Origin: Pelistega sp.
Lineage (GTDB): Bacteria > Pseudomonadota > Gammaproteobacteria > Burkholderiales > Burkholderiaceae_B
Direction of reading: 5' to 3'
Length of the DNA: 64,000 bases
Assembly: GCA_030538255.1 (NCBI GenBank)
Contig: JAUNUI010000001.1
Coordinates: forward strand, 124,001-188,000
Part shown: positions 39,688 to 49,171 of the stretch, in pieces
Layout: each line of letters opens with the position of its first letter
How positions within the stretch are numbered: position 1 is the first letter of the stretch
The notes under the pieces: model-generated
Told to the model about the DNA's origin: nothing
Seen by the model: only the letters and a program-made list of their open reading frames with translations
The model's database searches: none
Position numbers and translations under genes: made by a program

Positions 39688-40701
39688 GTGAATTTTTCAC
39701 TACGTTCAATCGTTAAAACTGGTTTAACCGCTGCTGCACTGACCTTGTCGGGTACAGCCATGGCACAAACCGTTATCTGTTATAACTGTCCTGTAGAGTG
39801 GGCTGACTGGGGATCGCAAATTCAAGCGATTAAAGCAGAAACAGGTATTACTGTACCACCTGATAATAAGAACTCAGGCCAATCCATTGCACAGCTAGTT
39901 GCTGAGCGCAATAGCCCTGTGGCTGACGTGGTGTACTTAGGCATTACTTCAGGTATTCAAGGTGCGTCAGAAGGTTTAGTCGATTCATTTAAACCTGAAT
40001 TATGGAATGAAATTCCTGAAGGTCTTAAAGATGAAGATGGTAAATGGTTTGCCATTCACTCTGGTACTTTAGGCTTTATGGTGAACGTCGATGCCTTAGG
40101 TGGCAAGCCAATTCCAAAGTCTTGGACTGATTTATTAAAGCCTGACTACAAGGGCATGGTCGCTTACTTAGATCCATCATCAGCGTTCGTGGGTTATGCC
40201 GGTAGTATGGCCGCTAACTTAGCTTTAGGTGGTGATTTTGAGAATTTTGAGCCAGGTTTAAACTTCTTAAAAGACTTGCAAAAGAACGATCCGATCGTAC
40301 CAAAACAAACCTCATATGCACGTCTATTATCAGGTGAAATTGGTATCTTAATTGATTATGACTTTAATGCTTACCGTGCCAAGTATAAAGACCAAGCGAA
40401 CGTAGAATTTGTAATTCCACAAGAAGGCACAGTGATTGTTCCTTACGTAATGTCTTTAGTGAAGAATGCACCGCATGCTGAAGATGCGAAGAAAGTTTTA
40501 AACTTTGTCTTATCGGATAAGGGTCAAGAGATTTGGGCTAATGCTTTCTTACGTCCTGTACGTAGTTCAACTATTCCAGCCGATGTAGCAGCGCGCTTCT
40601 TGCCTGAGTCTGAGTACCAACGTGCTAAGGCGGTTGACTATGCCAAGATGGCGGTTAATCAAAAAGCCTTCGCTGAGCGCTACCTAAAAGAAGTGAAGTA
40701 A
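39688..40701 (+). CDS. ABC transporter periplasmic binding protein (Fe3+/AEP/phosphodiester type)
   Basis: 337 residues from GTG 39688, with AAGGAG 7 bases upstream; an upstream ATG would overlap the regulator and lacks a ribosome site. The signal peptide ends ...LSGTAMA-QTVIC. The mature protein is an SBP_bac_1/6-like binding protein with the blocks VICYNCPVEWADWGSQIQAI, NSGQSIAQLVAERNSPVADV and FAIHSGTLGFMVNVDALGGK. Relatives bind ferric iron, aminoethylphosphonate or similar anions. The phosphodiesterase gene at the end of the operon makes a glycerophosphodiester or other phosphodiester the favoured ligand; this is inference. Confidence 0.85.
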   Translation: MNFSLRSIVKTGLTAAALTLSGTAMAQTVICYNCPVEWADWGSQIQAIKAETGITVPPDNKNSGQSIAQLVAERNSPVADVVYLGITSGIQGASEGLVDSFKPELWNEIPEGLKDEDGKWFAIHSGTLGFMVNVDALGGKPIPKSWTDLLKPDYKGMVAYLDPSSAFVGYAGSMAANLALGGDFENFEPGLNFLKDLQKNDPIVPKQTSYARLLSGEIGILIDYDFNAYRAKYKDQANVEFVIPQEGTVIVPYVMSLVKNAPHAEDAKKVLNFVLSDKGQEIWANAFLRPVRSSTIPADVAARFLPESEYQRAKAVDYAKMAVNQKAFAERYLKEVK

Positions 40702-40772
40702 TTAAGCGGTATTTTATTTCACCCGACGAGTGTGTCGCAGGCTGACATGCTCGTCTTATTTAGGATTGCATA

Positions 40773-41591
40773 ATGAGCGTTCAGATAACTTCTCAGCGGC
40801 GCATCAAATTGCTTTGCATGTTGCCTGCCTTTATTGTTTTTTGTACGTTTTGGTTAATCCCCATGGGTTGGTTAGTGCTCCTACCAGCGCAAGAGGGATG
40901 GCAAACGTATTTTGCAGTACTCACTAATTCACGTTATTTAATGGTCTTAGTGTATACCTTCTTACTCTCGGTCGCCGTGACTATCTTGACCTTGGCCATG
41001 AGTGTGGGTATCGGTATCTTTTTCGCGCGTAATGAGTTTTTCGGTAAGCGCTTAATGCTGTCTTTATTGACCTTACCGCTCTCATTCCCAGGTGTAATTA
41101 TCGGTTTCTTCTTTATTCTGATCGGTGGTCGTCAAGGTGTCTTTGCAGATTTAACCTCCATGCTCGGCATGGGTCGCGTGACCTTTGCTTACGGCATCAC
41201 AGGCTTGTTTTTAGCCTATTTGTATTTCTCCTTACCACGTTCGATTGCCACCTTAGAAGCCGCCGCGCAATCAATTGATATGGCCTTGGAAGAAGCGGTT
41301 CGCTCCTTAGCAGGATCGCGTTGGTTAATTGTGAAAGACGTCTGGATCCCAGAACTTCTACCCTCGATTATTTCAACGGCTGCGATTGTATTCTCCACCT
41401 CTATGGGGGCCTTTGGTACGGCTTTCACCCTGGCTAGTCGTTTCGAGGTCTTGCCGATCACGATTTATAACGAGTTCACCAATTATGCGAACTTCGCTTT
41501 AGCGGCCTCCTTATCGATTGCCTTGGGTATTGTGACCTGGTTAGCCTTATTCCTTACGCGTCGTTATGACACCACAGGAGTACGAGTATGA
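40773..41591 (+). CDS. ABC transporter permease 1
   Basis: 272 residues, six hydrophobic segments. The EAA loop is LEEAVRSLAGSRWLIVKDVWIPELLPS. This is one of two permeases of a polyamine/phosphonate-type importer. AGGA precedes the ATG by about 7 bases. The gene overlaps the next permease by 4 bases (ATGA), the usual coupling. An ORF in another frame at 40730-40927 is a shadow. Confidence 0.92.
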   Translation: MSVQITSQRRIKLLCMLPAFIVFCTFWLIPMGWLVLLPAQEGWQTYFAVLTNSRYLMVLVYTFLLSVAVTILTLAMSVGIGIFFARNEFFGKRLMLSLLTLPLSFPGVIIGFFFILIGGRQGVFADLTSMLGMGRVTFAYGITGLFLAYLYFSLPRSIATLEAAAQSIDMALEEAVRSLAGSRWLIVKDVWIPELLPSIISTAAIVFSTSMGAFGTAFTLASRFEVLPITIYNEFTNYANFALAASLSIALGIVTWLALFLTRRYDTTGVRV

Positions 41592-42397
41592 GTTACGGAT
41601 TTAAGAAAAAAATTCCTTCGCCTTGGCTATTTATCTTAACCATTGTGACCTTGCTCTTTATCTGTATCCCCATGGTGGTATCGGTGATGGCGGGTTTTGT
41701 GCAGAACTACTCAGTGGGACTTAAGAGCGGCTTAACCTATCGTTGGTTTGAACAAGTTTGGGCCGTCTATAGCGGTACCATTGGCTGGTCTATTCTTCTC
41801 GCTTTAGCCTGTGTGGTGGTGACGGTGTTAATCGGTGTGCCATGTGCCTATGCCTTCGCACGTTCGAATAACCGTTGGCTGAAAGTGCTGGATGAGTTTA
41901 TTGCCTTACCGATTGCGATTCCTGGTTTAGCCTCAGCGCTCGCACTTATCTTAGCTTACGGGCATATTCAATGGTTCCGTCAAAGCTACTGGTTTATTTT
42001 AATTGGCCACGTGGTCTTCACCCTACCGTTTATGATTAAAACAGTGACGGCCGCCTTTAAGAAGCATGAGCTCTTTGCCTTAGAAGAAGCCGCGCGTTCA
42101 CTGGGAGCGAATTTTACGACACGTTTCCTCGGTGTTTTAGTGCCCGCCATCTTGCCTTCAATCATTGCCGCTTGCTTAATGGTCTTCACCTTGTCGATTG
42201 GTGAATTTAACTTGACCTGGATGTTGCATACACCCATGACACGCACCTTACCCGTAGGTTTAGCCGACAGTTATGCATCAATGCGGATTGAGGTGGGCTC
42301 GGCTTATACCTTTATTTTCTTCCTTGTAATTTTGCCGTTCTTGTATGGATTACAGACGGTAGCAACTTATTTCCAGAGACGTTATGGCACATTTTGA
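41588..42397 (+). CDS. ABC transporter permease 2
   Basis: 269 residues, six hydrophobic segments. The EAA loop is LEEAARSLGANFTTRFLGVLVPAILPS. It pairs with permease 1 to form the channel. The 3' end overlaps the ATPase gene by 14 bases. Confidence 0.92.
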   Translation: MSYGFKKKIPSPWLFILTIVTLLFICIPMVVSVMAGFVQNYSVGLKSGLTYRWFEQVWAVYSGTIGWSILLALACVVVTVLIGVPCAYAFARSNNRWLKVLDEFIALPIAIPGLASALALILAYGHIQWFRQSYWFILIGHVVFTLPFMIKTVTAAFKKHELFALEEAARSLGANFTTRFLGVLVPAILPSIIAACLMVFTLSIGEFNLTWMLHTPMTRTLPVGLADSYASMRIEVGSAYTFIFFLVILPFLYGLQTVATYFQRRYGTF

Positions 42398-43451
42398 TAA
42401 AGTTCGAATTCAAATTAAAGCGTGTAGTAAAACCTATCCGAATGGCACCAAGGGGCTACAAACCACGACGATTAATGTTGAGCCAGGTGAGATTTTGGCT
42501 TTATTAGGTCCTTCAGGCTGTGGTAAGACAACCTTGCTACGCATGGTGGCAGGCTTAGAAGATGCGGACGAAGGTGGCGAAATCTGGTTTGGTGATCAGA
42601 ACGTTACCCGCTTGCCGATTGAGCAACGCAACGTAGGTATGGTTTTTCAACACTATGCTTTATTCCCACAAATGACGGTTGAAGCGAATATCGCGTATGG
42701 CTTAAAAATTCGTAAAATGCCGCAGGCTGAAATGAAGGTTCAGGTAGCTGATCTTGTGCGCTTAATGAACCTGACCGGTCTAGAGAAGCGTCGTCCGAAC
42801 GAGCTCTCTGGCGGTCAACGTCAGCGTGTAGCTTTAGCCCGTGCCGTGGCGATTCGTCCCCGTGTCCTTTTACTCGATGAGCCCCTGGCGGCGCTTGATG
42901 CCAAGTTGAAAGAAACCTTGCGTGATGAACTGGGTATTCTCTTGCGTGAATTAGGCATCACGGCGATTTATGTGACCCATGATCAACAAGAAGCCATGGC
43001 CTTGGCCGATCGCTTAGCGGTGATGTATAAGGGGCAAATCGTGCAACATGGTCCTGGTGAGCAACTCTATCGTCAACCATCGCATCCTTTCGTGGCGGAG
43101 TTTGTCGGTCGTGTGAATCGATTTAAGCGCAGCGCTGAACATGCCGAAAATAACCAGCTTATACTAGGTGATTATCAAGTTGACTGTCCTGATCACTTAC
43201 GTGATAAGCAAGAGCTCTTGATCCGTCCTGATGATATTCGTTTAAGTGCAGAGATTGCTCCGCAGCAAGGGATCGCAACAATTCATAAGCGTGTATTCTT
43301 AGGTGATCGTATCCAGTTTATCTTGGCTTTGCCAGGTGGTCATATCGTAAATACGGAAACCTCAGCAGACAGTCCTTTACAAGAAGGTCAGCAGGTCGGC
43401 TTTACGATTCAAACTCAAAATATTATGGCAGCCCTTCAGGATGGAGCGTAA
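42384..43451 (+). CDS. ABC transporter ATP-binding protein
   Basis: 355 residues. Walker A GPSGCGKTTLLRMVAG, Q-loop QHYALFPQMT, signature LSGGQRQRVALARAVAIRPR, Walker B VLLLDEPLAALD, H-loop VTHDQQEAMALADR. A C-terminal TOBE-like region (LLIRPDDIRLSAE) is present, as in PotA/UgpC/FbpC ATPases. It powers the importer formed by the preceding genes. Confidence 0.95.
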   Translation: MAHFDKVRIQIKACSKTYPNGTKGLQTTTINVEPGEILALLGPSGCGKTTLLRMVAGLEDADEGGEIWFGDQNVTRLPIEQRNVGMVFQHYALFPQMTVEANIAYGLKIRKMPQAEMKVQVADLVRLMNLTGLEKRRPNELSGGQRQRVALARAVAIRPRVLLLDEPLAALDAKLKETLRDELGILLRELGITAIYVTHDQQEAMALADRLAVMYKGQIVQHGPGEQLYRQPSHPFVAEFVGRVNRFKRSAEHAENNQLILGDYQVDCPDHLRDKQELLIRPDDIRLSAEIAPQQGIATIHKRVFLGDRIQFILALPGGHIVNTETSADSPLQEGQQVGFTIQTQNIMAALQDGA

Positions 43452-43453
43452 GT

Positions 43454-44281
43454 ATGACAATCATTGCTCAAATTACGGATTTGCATATTCGTGAGCCAGG
43501 TAAATTGGCCTATAAGCGAATTAATACGGCGCCATATTTAGCACGTGCTGTAGCCGCCCTTAAGGCACAAAAGCAGCAAGCGGATGCCGTGGTTATCACA
43601 GGGGACTTGTGTGACTTTGGTCGTGCCAGTGAATACGAACATCTGCAGAGCTTATTACAAGATCTTGAGTGTCCAGTGTATCTGTTACCTGGCAATCATG
43701 ATCATCGTGAGCAGCTACGCGAGTCTTTTGCTAGCCATACTTATTTGCAGCAAAGTACGGGTGATCGGGTGAATTACAGCGTGAAAATCGGTGAGGTGCG
43801 TATTATCGCTTTAGATACCGCTGTCCTGGGCCAAAGCCATGGTGAATTAGATGCAGGGCAATTGGCTTGGTTGGACGATGCATTAGCGCAAAGTCAGCAT
43901 GAGCCGGTCATCATTGCCATGCATCATCCTCCTTTTAAGACTCTGATTGGTCATATGGACGATATTGGTTTGTTAAAAGGCGCTGATGCACTGGTGGCGG
44001 TCGTGCAAAAGTACCCGAACGTGGAGCGGATAATTTGCGGTCATTTGCATCGTTCCATCGATGTTCGCTTTGCCGGTACGATTGCCTCAACCGCACCGTC
44101 AGTTGCCCATCAAGTGGCTTTAGACATTGATCCACAAGCGGCATCTTGCTGGGTGTTAGAGCCACCAGCGTATAAGCTGCACGTCTGGGTAGGGGAGGGG
44201 CCCTTGGTCTCGCACTTGGCGTATGTTGATTCGTATGAGGGTCCTTATCCATTCCATGAGGATGGTCAGTTGATTGATTAA
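43454..44281 (+). CDS. Calcineurin-like phosphodiesterase, GpdQ-like
   Basis: 275 residues, starting 3 bases after the ATPase stop. All metallophosphoesterase motifs are present: ITDLHIREP, GDLCDFGRASEY, LPGNHDHREQ, MHHPPFKTLIGHMD and CGHLHRS. Order and spacing resemble GpdQ of Enterobacter, which cleaves glycerophosphodiesters with a di-metal centre; SpdA-like cAMP phosphodiesterases are an alternative. No signal peptide, so it is cytoplasmic. As last gene of an importer operon under a LacI regulator it probably processes the imported phosphodiester. Confidence 0.9.
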   Translation: MTIIAQITDLHIREPGKLAYKRINTAPYLARAVAALKAQKQQADAVVITGDLCDFGRASEYEHLQSLLQDLECPVYLLPGNHDHREQLRESFASHTYLQQSTGDRVNYSVKIGEVRIIALDTAVLGQSHGELDAGQLAWLDDALAQSQHEPVIIAMHHPPFKTLIGHMDDIGLLKGADALVAVVQKYPNVERIICGHLHRSIDVRFAGTIASTAPSVAHQVALDIDPQAASCWVLEPPAYKLHVWVGEGPLVSHLAYVDSYEGPYPFHEDGQLID

Positions 44282-44606
44282 TTAATCCTCTGATTAACTT
44301 TTCCTTTCAGGCTCTTTAGTTTAATTGATTAGACAAAAGAGCCTGATTCGTTAATAATAAGTCTATCTGACAAATCCCATATGACTTGGCTGCTTTTTTC
44401 GCAAGAGAATTAAAGTGCTTACGCAGAGTTCTCTTTAATAGTACTTGCTAATGGCGCTTACTTTGCTAATGGCATTTACTGGTAGACCTTGCTATTAAAG
44501 CTTACTTATAGAGCTTGCTATTAAGGTCTACTCATAGTCCACTCGAAAAGCTCATATCCGAGCCGAGTGATAGGGTTTTTATCTTGAATACTTATTGTTG
44601 ATGCTT
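44282..44606. other. Spacer with weak hairpin and repeats
   Basis: CAGGCTCTTT (44308-44317) pairs with AAAAGAGCCTG (44335-44345), but no T-run follows, so it is only a weak terminator candidate. From 44447 to 44540 a degenerate unit TTGCTATTAARGYTTACTYATAG occurs about three to four times (clearest copies near 44491 and 44517). No gene. Confidence 0.55.
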
Positions 44607-45383
44607 ATGTTATTGCTTTTATCTCCCGCTAAAAAACTTGATTACGATACGCCGCTTGCTGTGGAAGAACACACTCAGCCCTTATTTGTTGAGCAGGCGC
44701 AAGAATTGATTACTGTCTTAAAAACTAAATCCAGTGAGGATATCGCTAGCTTAATGAGTTTAAGCCAAGCCTTATCAGACTTGAACGTACAACGCTATGC
44801 TGAGTGGGTGCCGCAATTCGATTTAAATAATTCACGCCAAGCGATCTTAGCTTTTAATGGTGATGTCTATGAAGGCCTAGAGGCGACTACTTTAAACAAG
44901 AAGCAACTAGAATGGGCGCAAGCGCATGTGGCAATTCTAAGTGGCTTATATGGTGTGCTGCGTCCCTTAGACTTAATGCAAGCGTATCGTCTCGAGATGG
45001 GTACTCGCTTACAGAATCCTAAGGGCAAGAATTTATATGAATTCTGGGGCACGCAAATTGCTGATTATTTGAATCAGCGCTTGGCGGATAAACAGGATAA
45101 AGTGATTATTAATTTAGCCTCGGACGAGTATTTTAAGTCAGTGAATTTGAAGACCTTACAAGCCCGTGTGGTGCAATGTGTGTTCCAAGACTTTAAGAAT
45201 GGCGCGTATAAGATTATTAGTTTTAATGCCAAAAGAGCGCGCGGCTTAATGACACGTTTTGCGATCGAGACGCAAGCGAAGAAGCCAGAAGATTTACAAG
45301 CCTTCAACCTTGAGCAATGGCAATATGAGCCTGAGGTATCCAGCGAAGACAAATTAGTATTCCGCCGTGATTTAAGTGCTTAA
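44607..45383 (+). CDS. yaaA: Peroxide stress protein YaaA (DUF328)
   Basis: 258 residues from ATG 44607; TTG 44595 and ATG 44601 are other in-frame starts, all without a strong ribosome site. The opening MLLLLSPAKKLDYDTPLAV and the blocks ALLAFNGDVYEGLEA (here AILAFNGDVYEGLEA), ILSGLYGVLRPLDLMQAYRL and KRARGLMTRFAIE are the YaaA signature. YaaA lowers intracellular iron and limits DNA damage during peroxide stress in E. coli and belongs to the OxyR regulon there. It stands alone here. Confidence 0.93.
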   Translation: MLLLLSPAKKLDYDTPLAVEEHTQPLFVEQAQELITVLKTKSSEDIASLMSLSQALSDLNVQRYAEWVPQFDLNNSRQAILAFNGDVYEGLEATTLNKKQLEWAQAHVAILSGLYGVLRPLDLMQAYRLEMGTRLQNPKGKNLYEFWGTQIADYLNQRLADKQDKVIINLASDEYFKSVNLKTLQARVVQCVFQDFKNGAYKIISFNAKRARGLMTRFAIETQAKKPEDLQAFNLEQWQYEPEVSSEDKLVFRRDLSA

Positions 45384-45672
45384 CGTAGTGATTTAAGTAC
45401 TTAATTGTTAATCAGACGTCTTCGCAAAATCTTGTTCTTTAGTGCGGTTGAGACATCAACTTAAGTCTGGTTATGTGCCTGCGCCTAAATTTTGAGTTAG
45501 ATCTTAGTCTTAAGCAAAGTCTTAAGTAAAATCTTAAGTTAAGCTAGCCCTTAAACCAAATTCTGATCCAGACTCTGAGCCTGTGGTGCTGAGCTAGGAA
45601 TGTTGCGTATTGTCGCTGTGCGGTTTTTTTGTTAATCTTGCACTCATTGCTAGTCTCACCAATAGGCCTCGT
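45384..45672. other. Spacer with reiterated TCTTAAG words
   Basis: 289 bases between yaaA and the MFS gene. From 45500 to 45545 the words CTTAAGCAAAGT, CTTAAGTAAAAT and CTTAAGTTAAG follow each other about every 13 bases. No gene is seen. The end holds an alternative, longer start for the MFS frame without support. Confidence 0.5.
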
Positions 45673-46908
45673 ATGAATAGCCGTATCGCGTTAAGAGTTT
45701 TTTTCCTTTTTGCCCTTGGCTATTTCTTATCTAATTTATTTCGAGGTCTGAACGTGGGCTTTGCCCCTTACTTAATTCAAGAGATGAATTTAAGTGCGGG
45801 TGACTTAGGTTTGCTTACGAGCTTTTATTTTATTGGCTTTGCGGTATTTCAATTGCCCGCAGGCTTAGCCTTAGATCGTTGGGGTGCGCGTCGTACGCAT
45901 GCGGCGCTTTTGCTAGTGGCAGCTCTGGGCGGAGTGGTTTACGCTTTTTCCCAAGACATCTATGGCTTAATTGCGGGTCGATTCTTAATTGGTATGGGCA
46001 TTGCGGTGGGTTATGCGGGCGCCTTAATGATTCTCTCGCAGACTTCCCCGATGTCACGCTTGCCCATGTTGGCGGGTCTTATCGTGGCCGCTGGCGGTAT
46101 GGGTGGGGTGATGGTGGGTACGCCACTTAATTTAAGTTTACAATATTTTGACTGGCCAACGATTACTTTAATGGTTTCAGGGGTGACGGCTTTATTAGCC
46201 TTATCCATTTTCTTTACGCTCCCTGAAGTGCATCCTAAGAGTGAGCATCATACGAGTTTTAAAGAACAATATGGCGGCATTAAGAAGATCTTTAAAACCC
46301 GTGCATTTTGGCGCTTAGTGTCCTTGCCTTCAGCTACCGGAGGAGTGTTCTATGCTGCTCAATCACTCTGGGTGCGCCCGTATATGGCCGATGTGCTGGG
46401 CTATAGCGTAGAGCAGATGGCGAATATGGTGTCCTTGCTCGGTCTGGCGATGGTGGCGGGGACGACCTTAACTGGCCTGGCGGCACGTAAGATTGAGGCC
46501 TATGGTATTAATCTACATCTGTTTAGCGGCATAGGGTTTTTGTGTTTTATGCTGATGCAGCTCTTGATTATCTTACAAGTGTCGCTGCCTGCCTGGGTAT
46601 TATGGGTTGGCTTTGGATTCTCAGGTTTAAGTTGGACCTTAGCCTTCGCGTATAGTGCTGAGATTTTCCCGCGTCATATTATGGGGCGGGTCACGACCTC
46701 ATTTAATACGATCTTTTTCGCCTGTATCTTTACCACCCAAATTGCGATTGGTTATATCCTGGATTTTTGGCCTAAAGTCTCTGAGACGGCTTACCCGGCA
46801 CAAGCACATATTACGGCCTGGAGTATTTTTCTAGGCATACAAGTGGTGGCCGCTATTATTTATCTCTGGCCTAAACCGCTCGTGGTCAAGGCTGAGGATT
46901 TTACTTAA
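45673..46908 (+). CDS. MFS transporter
   Basis: 411 residues from ATG 45673, with AGG 6 bases upstream. Twelve hydrophobic segments; GLDRWGARRTHAALL (here ALDRWGARRTHAALL) is the loop 2-3 MFS motif, and GRFLIGMGIAVGYAGALMIL follows. The family resembles nitrate/sugar-like MFS_1 carriers, and the substrate is unknown. The gene converges on the YccS-like gene with 58 bases between stops. Confidence 0.92.
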   Translation: MNSRIALRVFFLFALGYFLSNLFRGLNVGFAPYLIQEMNLSAGDLGLLTSFYFIGFAVFQLPAGLALDRWGARRTHAALLLVAALGGVVYAFSQDIYGLIAGRFLIGMGIAVGYAGALMILSQTSPMSRLPMLAGLIVAAGGMGGVMVGTPLNLSLQYFDWPTITLMVSGVTALLALSIFFTLPEVHPKSEHHTSFKEQYGGIKKIFKTRAFWRLVSLPSATGGVFYAAQSLWVRPYMADVLGYSVEQMANMVSLLGLAMVAGTTLTGLAARKIEAYGINLHLFSGIGFLCFMLMQLLIILQVSLPAWVLWVGFGFSGLSWTLAFAYSAEIFPRHIMGRVTTSFNTIFFACIFTTQIAIGYILDFWPKVSETAYPAQAHITAWSIFLGIQVVAAIIYLWPKPLVVKAEDFT

Positions 46909-46966
46909 GCCAAAGTGTGTAAGAGAGAGCCGTTTGTGAAGAAGCACCTGCTTGGCTTTAGTCCGC

Positions 46967-49171
46967 TTAAGACAAGGGCAATAATAAAGTCTCCGCCTCT
47001 TGGCGAATCGTCTCTGAGGCCTTTTGCATCTGCTTTAAGGGCAGGATAAAGGGGTGGTTTTCTGTCTCATCATCAAGCTTGCTCGGTTTCTCTGGGATGG
47101 GTAAGCAACCAAGCGTTAACAACTGATCAATATAATCAAACTGCGCCAGCATCTTCGGGCTGAGCGTATCTAGGTTCAATAAAAGAGGGCCTAAGGAATT
47201 AATTTGACTAGTCATGGTGTTTAATGACATAAGCAAATTATTTAGACTTGAAATATTGCTCTGGTGAATTTTAGGCTCGTTCAACATACGCGCATAACTA
47301 TCGGCAAATTCTGCATAGGCGTTATGCATATTACGACGAGCTAATTGCAGATCCACATAGTCGCTACTTTCGGCATAGTGTCCACGGCCTTTGTCAGGCT
47401 GATCAATATTCGAGCGAACGAACACCAAGGCCTCACGTAAATAGACCTGACTCGCGAGAATCGCTTTGCTGGCGAGGCGTTTGATTTGGTTCTTCTCCCA
47501 CCAAGGGAAAGCAAAGCTGAAGGCGTATGCAACAAGGCAAGCAATGACGGTATCTAGAGCACGTGCACCAATCACCGTAAAGATGCTAGGACTAATAAAC
47601 TGAAAGCCAATCAGAACATACATCGTAATGAATACCGAAGCCAAGCGGAAATGCGATTGGATAAATGCCTGCCCAAGAATCATGCAAGCAATCATTAAGA
47701 CAATAAATAAGGCTTGATTACTGGTAAGTGCAAATAAACTAATCGTCACTAAGCAGCCGATTAAGGTCCCTTGCAGACGCCAAATAGTACGCTGTCGAGT
47801 TAGCGCAAAACCTGGTCGCATACTGATAAGCACGGTAATGGTAATCCAATGACTGTGCTCTAAGAAATCTCGTATGAGCGGACTCTCACTATAGGCAAGT
47901 ACCACCATATTAGTGATAAATTGCACCACCATTATCGCTAAGGTGACACGCACAGCATAGCGAAAGATGGCCGAGCCCCAATGCAGATTATTTAAAATAG
48001 GTTGGAGGCGAATTTCCTGATGGCTGCGAAATTGCAGCAGTGACTTATCGCGGCGCATGGCATTGGTCGGTAGAATATCAGCATCATCCCGTAAGTTCTC
48101 GACGATCTCATTGACATAGCGCGTGGCATTACGAAGGCGACGCAGAATTTGAATTAGCAGCGCATAAATTTCTGGCTCTTCCTTGGCCAGTCCAGCGGCT
48201 TTCAATTGTTCAATTTCGTATTCAATAGCACGCAGTTCGGCTTTTACCCCATGCCTAAAATTGGCGTGCGCATTACGCGCTAGGCGCTTAGAACAACTCT
48301 CCAAGATGCGACTTAACTTAAACATGGTGTCACGCATAAAAATCAAAATATCATGATCCTTAAAGCGTTCACGTAATAAAGCATAGTCGGTTTGGGTGGC
48401 GACCATGGTATCTAAGAGGGCAATAATTTCAATAAAAATATTCCACATCACTACCCGTTGACGTCGATGATCGGGAAAGTCCTCGGGCAGATTACGCAGC
48501 ACGCTATCGCGCGCACTTTGATGCGCATCTGTCATACTAATCATGCGCGGTAAGAGGCGACGAAAGCAGGCTTCTAAGTCATTATTAATATCGTAAAAGT
48601 CAGCACGTGCTTGCATATAGCGCGATGTGGCATAGACAGCGGCCGCTAGAGTGAGCCGCTCCTCATGTAAGCGTAATAGGTAGCTGATGGTGATGCTGAG
48701 TAGAAAATAATAGCTACTGCCTGCCAAAGTATAAAAACTATGCTCGAATATCGGGAGGCTGGAGACGCTGTCTGAACTGAGCGATAAAACCATCATTAAG
48801 AGACAGCAAAAACCGACTAGGCCTCCGCGCTTACCGAACACAGAGAGCATGGAGAAGGCGAATACCTGTGCACTCAGCACTAACCATAAGATTTCTGGAA
48901 AAGGCCGTGCGAGAGCGGTCACCAGCGCCGCTAAGTTACCCGCAACCAGTGTAAAAAACATCTCCTTGCGACGAAAGCGACGCGTACCTCCAGGCTGATC
49001 GACTAGAGCAATCGCCAAAGCACCGGCGGCAAAGGCAAAACCGATTTCGCGCATATCCAAGATGCCAATAAAAATAATAATCGGCAGCAGTACCCCAAAG
49101 CCTTGGCGAGCCGCAAAAAACAAGTTTGGACTTGATAAGGCACGATTTAGAGTATCAGACGAGATATGCAT
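46967..49171 (-). CDS. YccS/FUSC family membrane protein
   Basis: 734 residues. Two hydrophobic blocks of about six helices each (residues 15-165 and 405-560) are separated by a soluble helical region, the architecture of YccS/YhfK. DMREIGFAFAAGALAIALVD and the second block HWITITVLISMRPGFALTRQ with TIWRLQGTLIGCLVTISLF are the FUSC repeats. Members are thought to be inner-membrane efflux or fusaric-acid-resistance-like proteins, but the substrate of YccS is unknown. It is convergent with the MFS gene. Confidence 0.9.
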   Translation of the reverse strand: MHISSDTLNRALSSPNLFFAARQGFGVLLPIIIFIGILDMREIGFAFAAGALAIALVDQPGGTRRFRRKEMFFTLVAGNLAALVTALARPFPEILWLVLSAQVFAFSMLSVFGKRGGLVGFCCLLMMVLSLSSDSVSSLPIFEHSFYTLAGSSYYFLLSITISYLLRLHEERLTLAAAVYATSRYMQARADFYDINNDLEACFRRLLPRMISMTDAHQSARDSVLRNLPEDFPDHRRQRVVMWNIFIEIIALLDTMVATQTDYALLRERFKDHDILIFMRDTMFKLSRILESCSKRLARNAHANFRHGVKAELRAIEYEIEQLKAAGLAKEEPEIYALLIQILRRLRNATRYVNEIVENLRDDADILPTNAMRRDKSLLQFRSHQEIRLQPILNNLHWGSAIFRYAVRVTLAIMVVQFITNMVVLAYSESPLIRDFLEHSHWITITVLISMRPGFALTRQRTIWRLQGTLIGCLVTISLFALTSNQALFIVLMIACMILGQAFIQSHFRLASVFITMYVLIGFQFISPSIFTVIGARALDTVIACLVAYAFSFAFPWWEKNQIKRLASKAILASQVYLREALVFVRSNIDQPDKGRGHYAESSDYVDLQLARRNMHNAYAEFADSYARMLNEPKIHQSNISSLNNLLMSLNTMTSQINSLGPLLLNLDTLSPKMLAQFDYIDQLLTLGCLPIPEKPSKLDDETENHPFILPLKQMQKASETIRQEAETLLLPLS

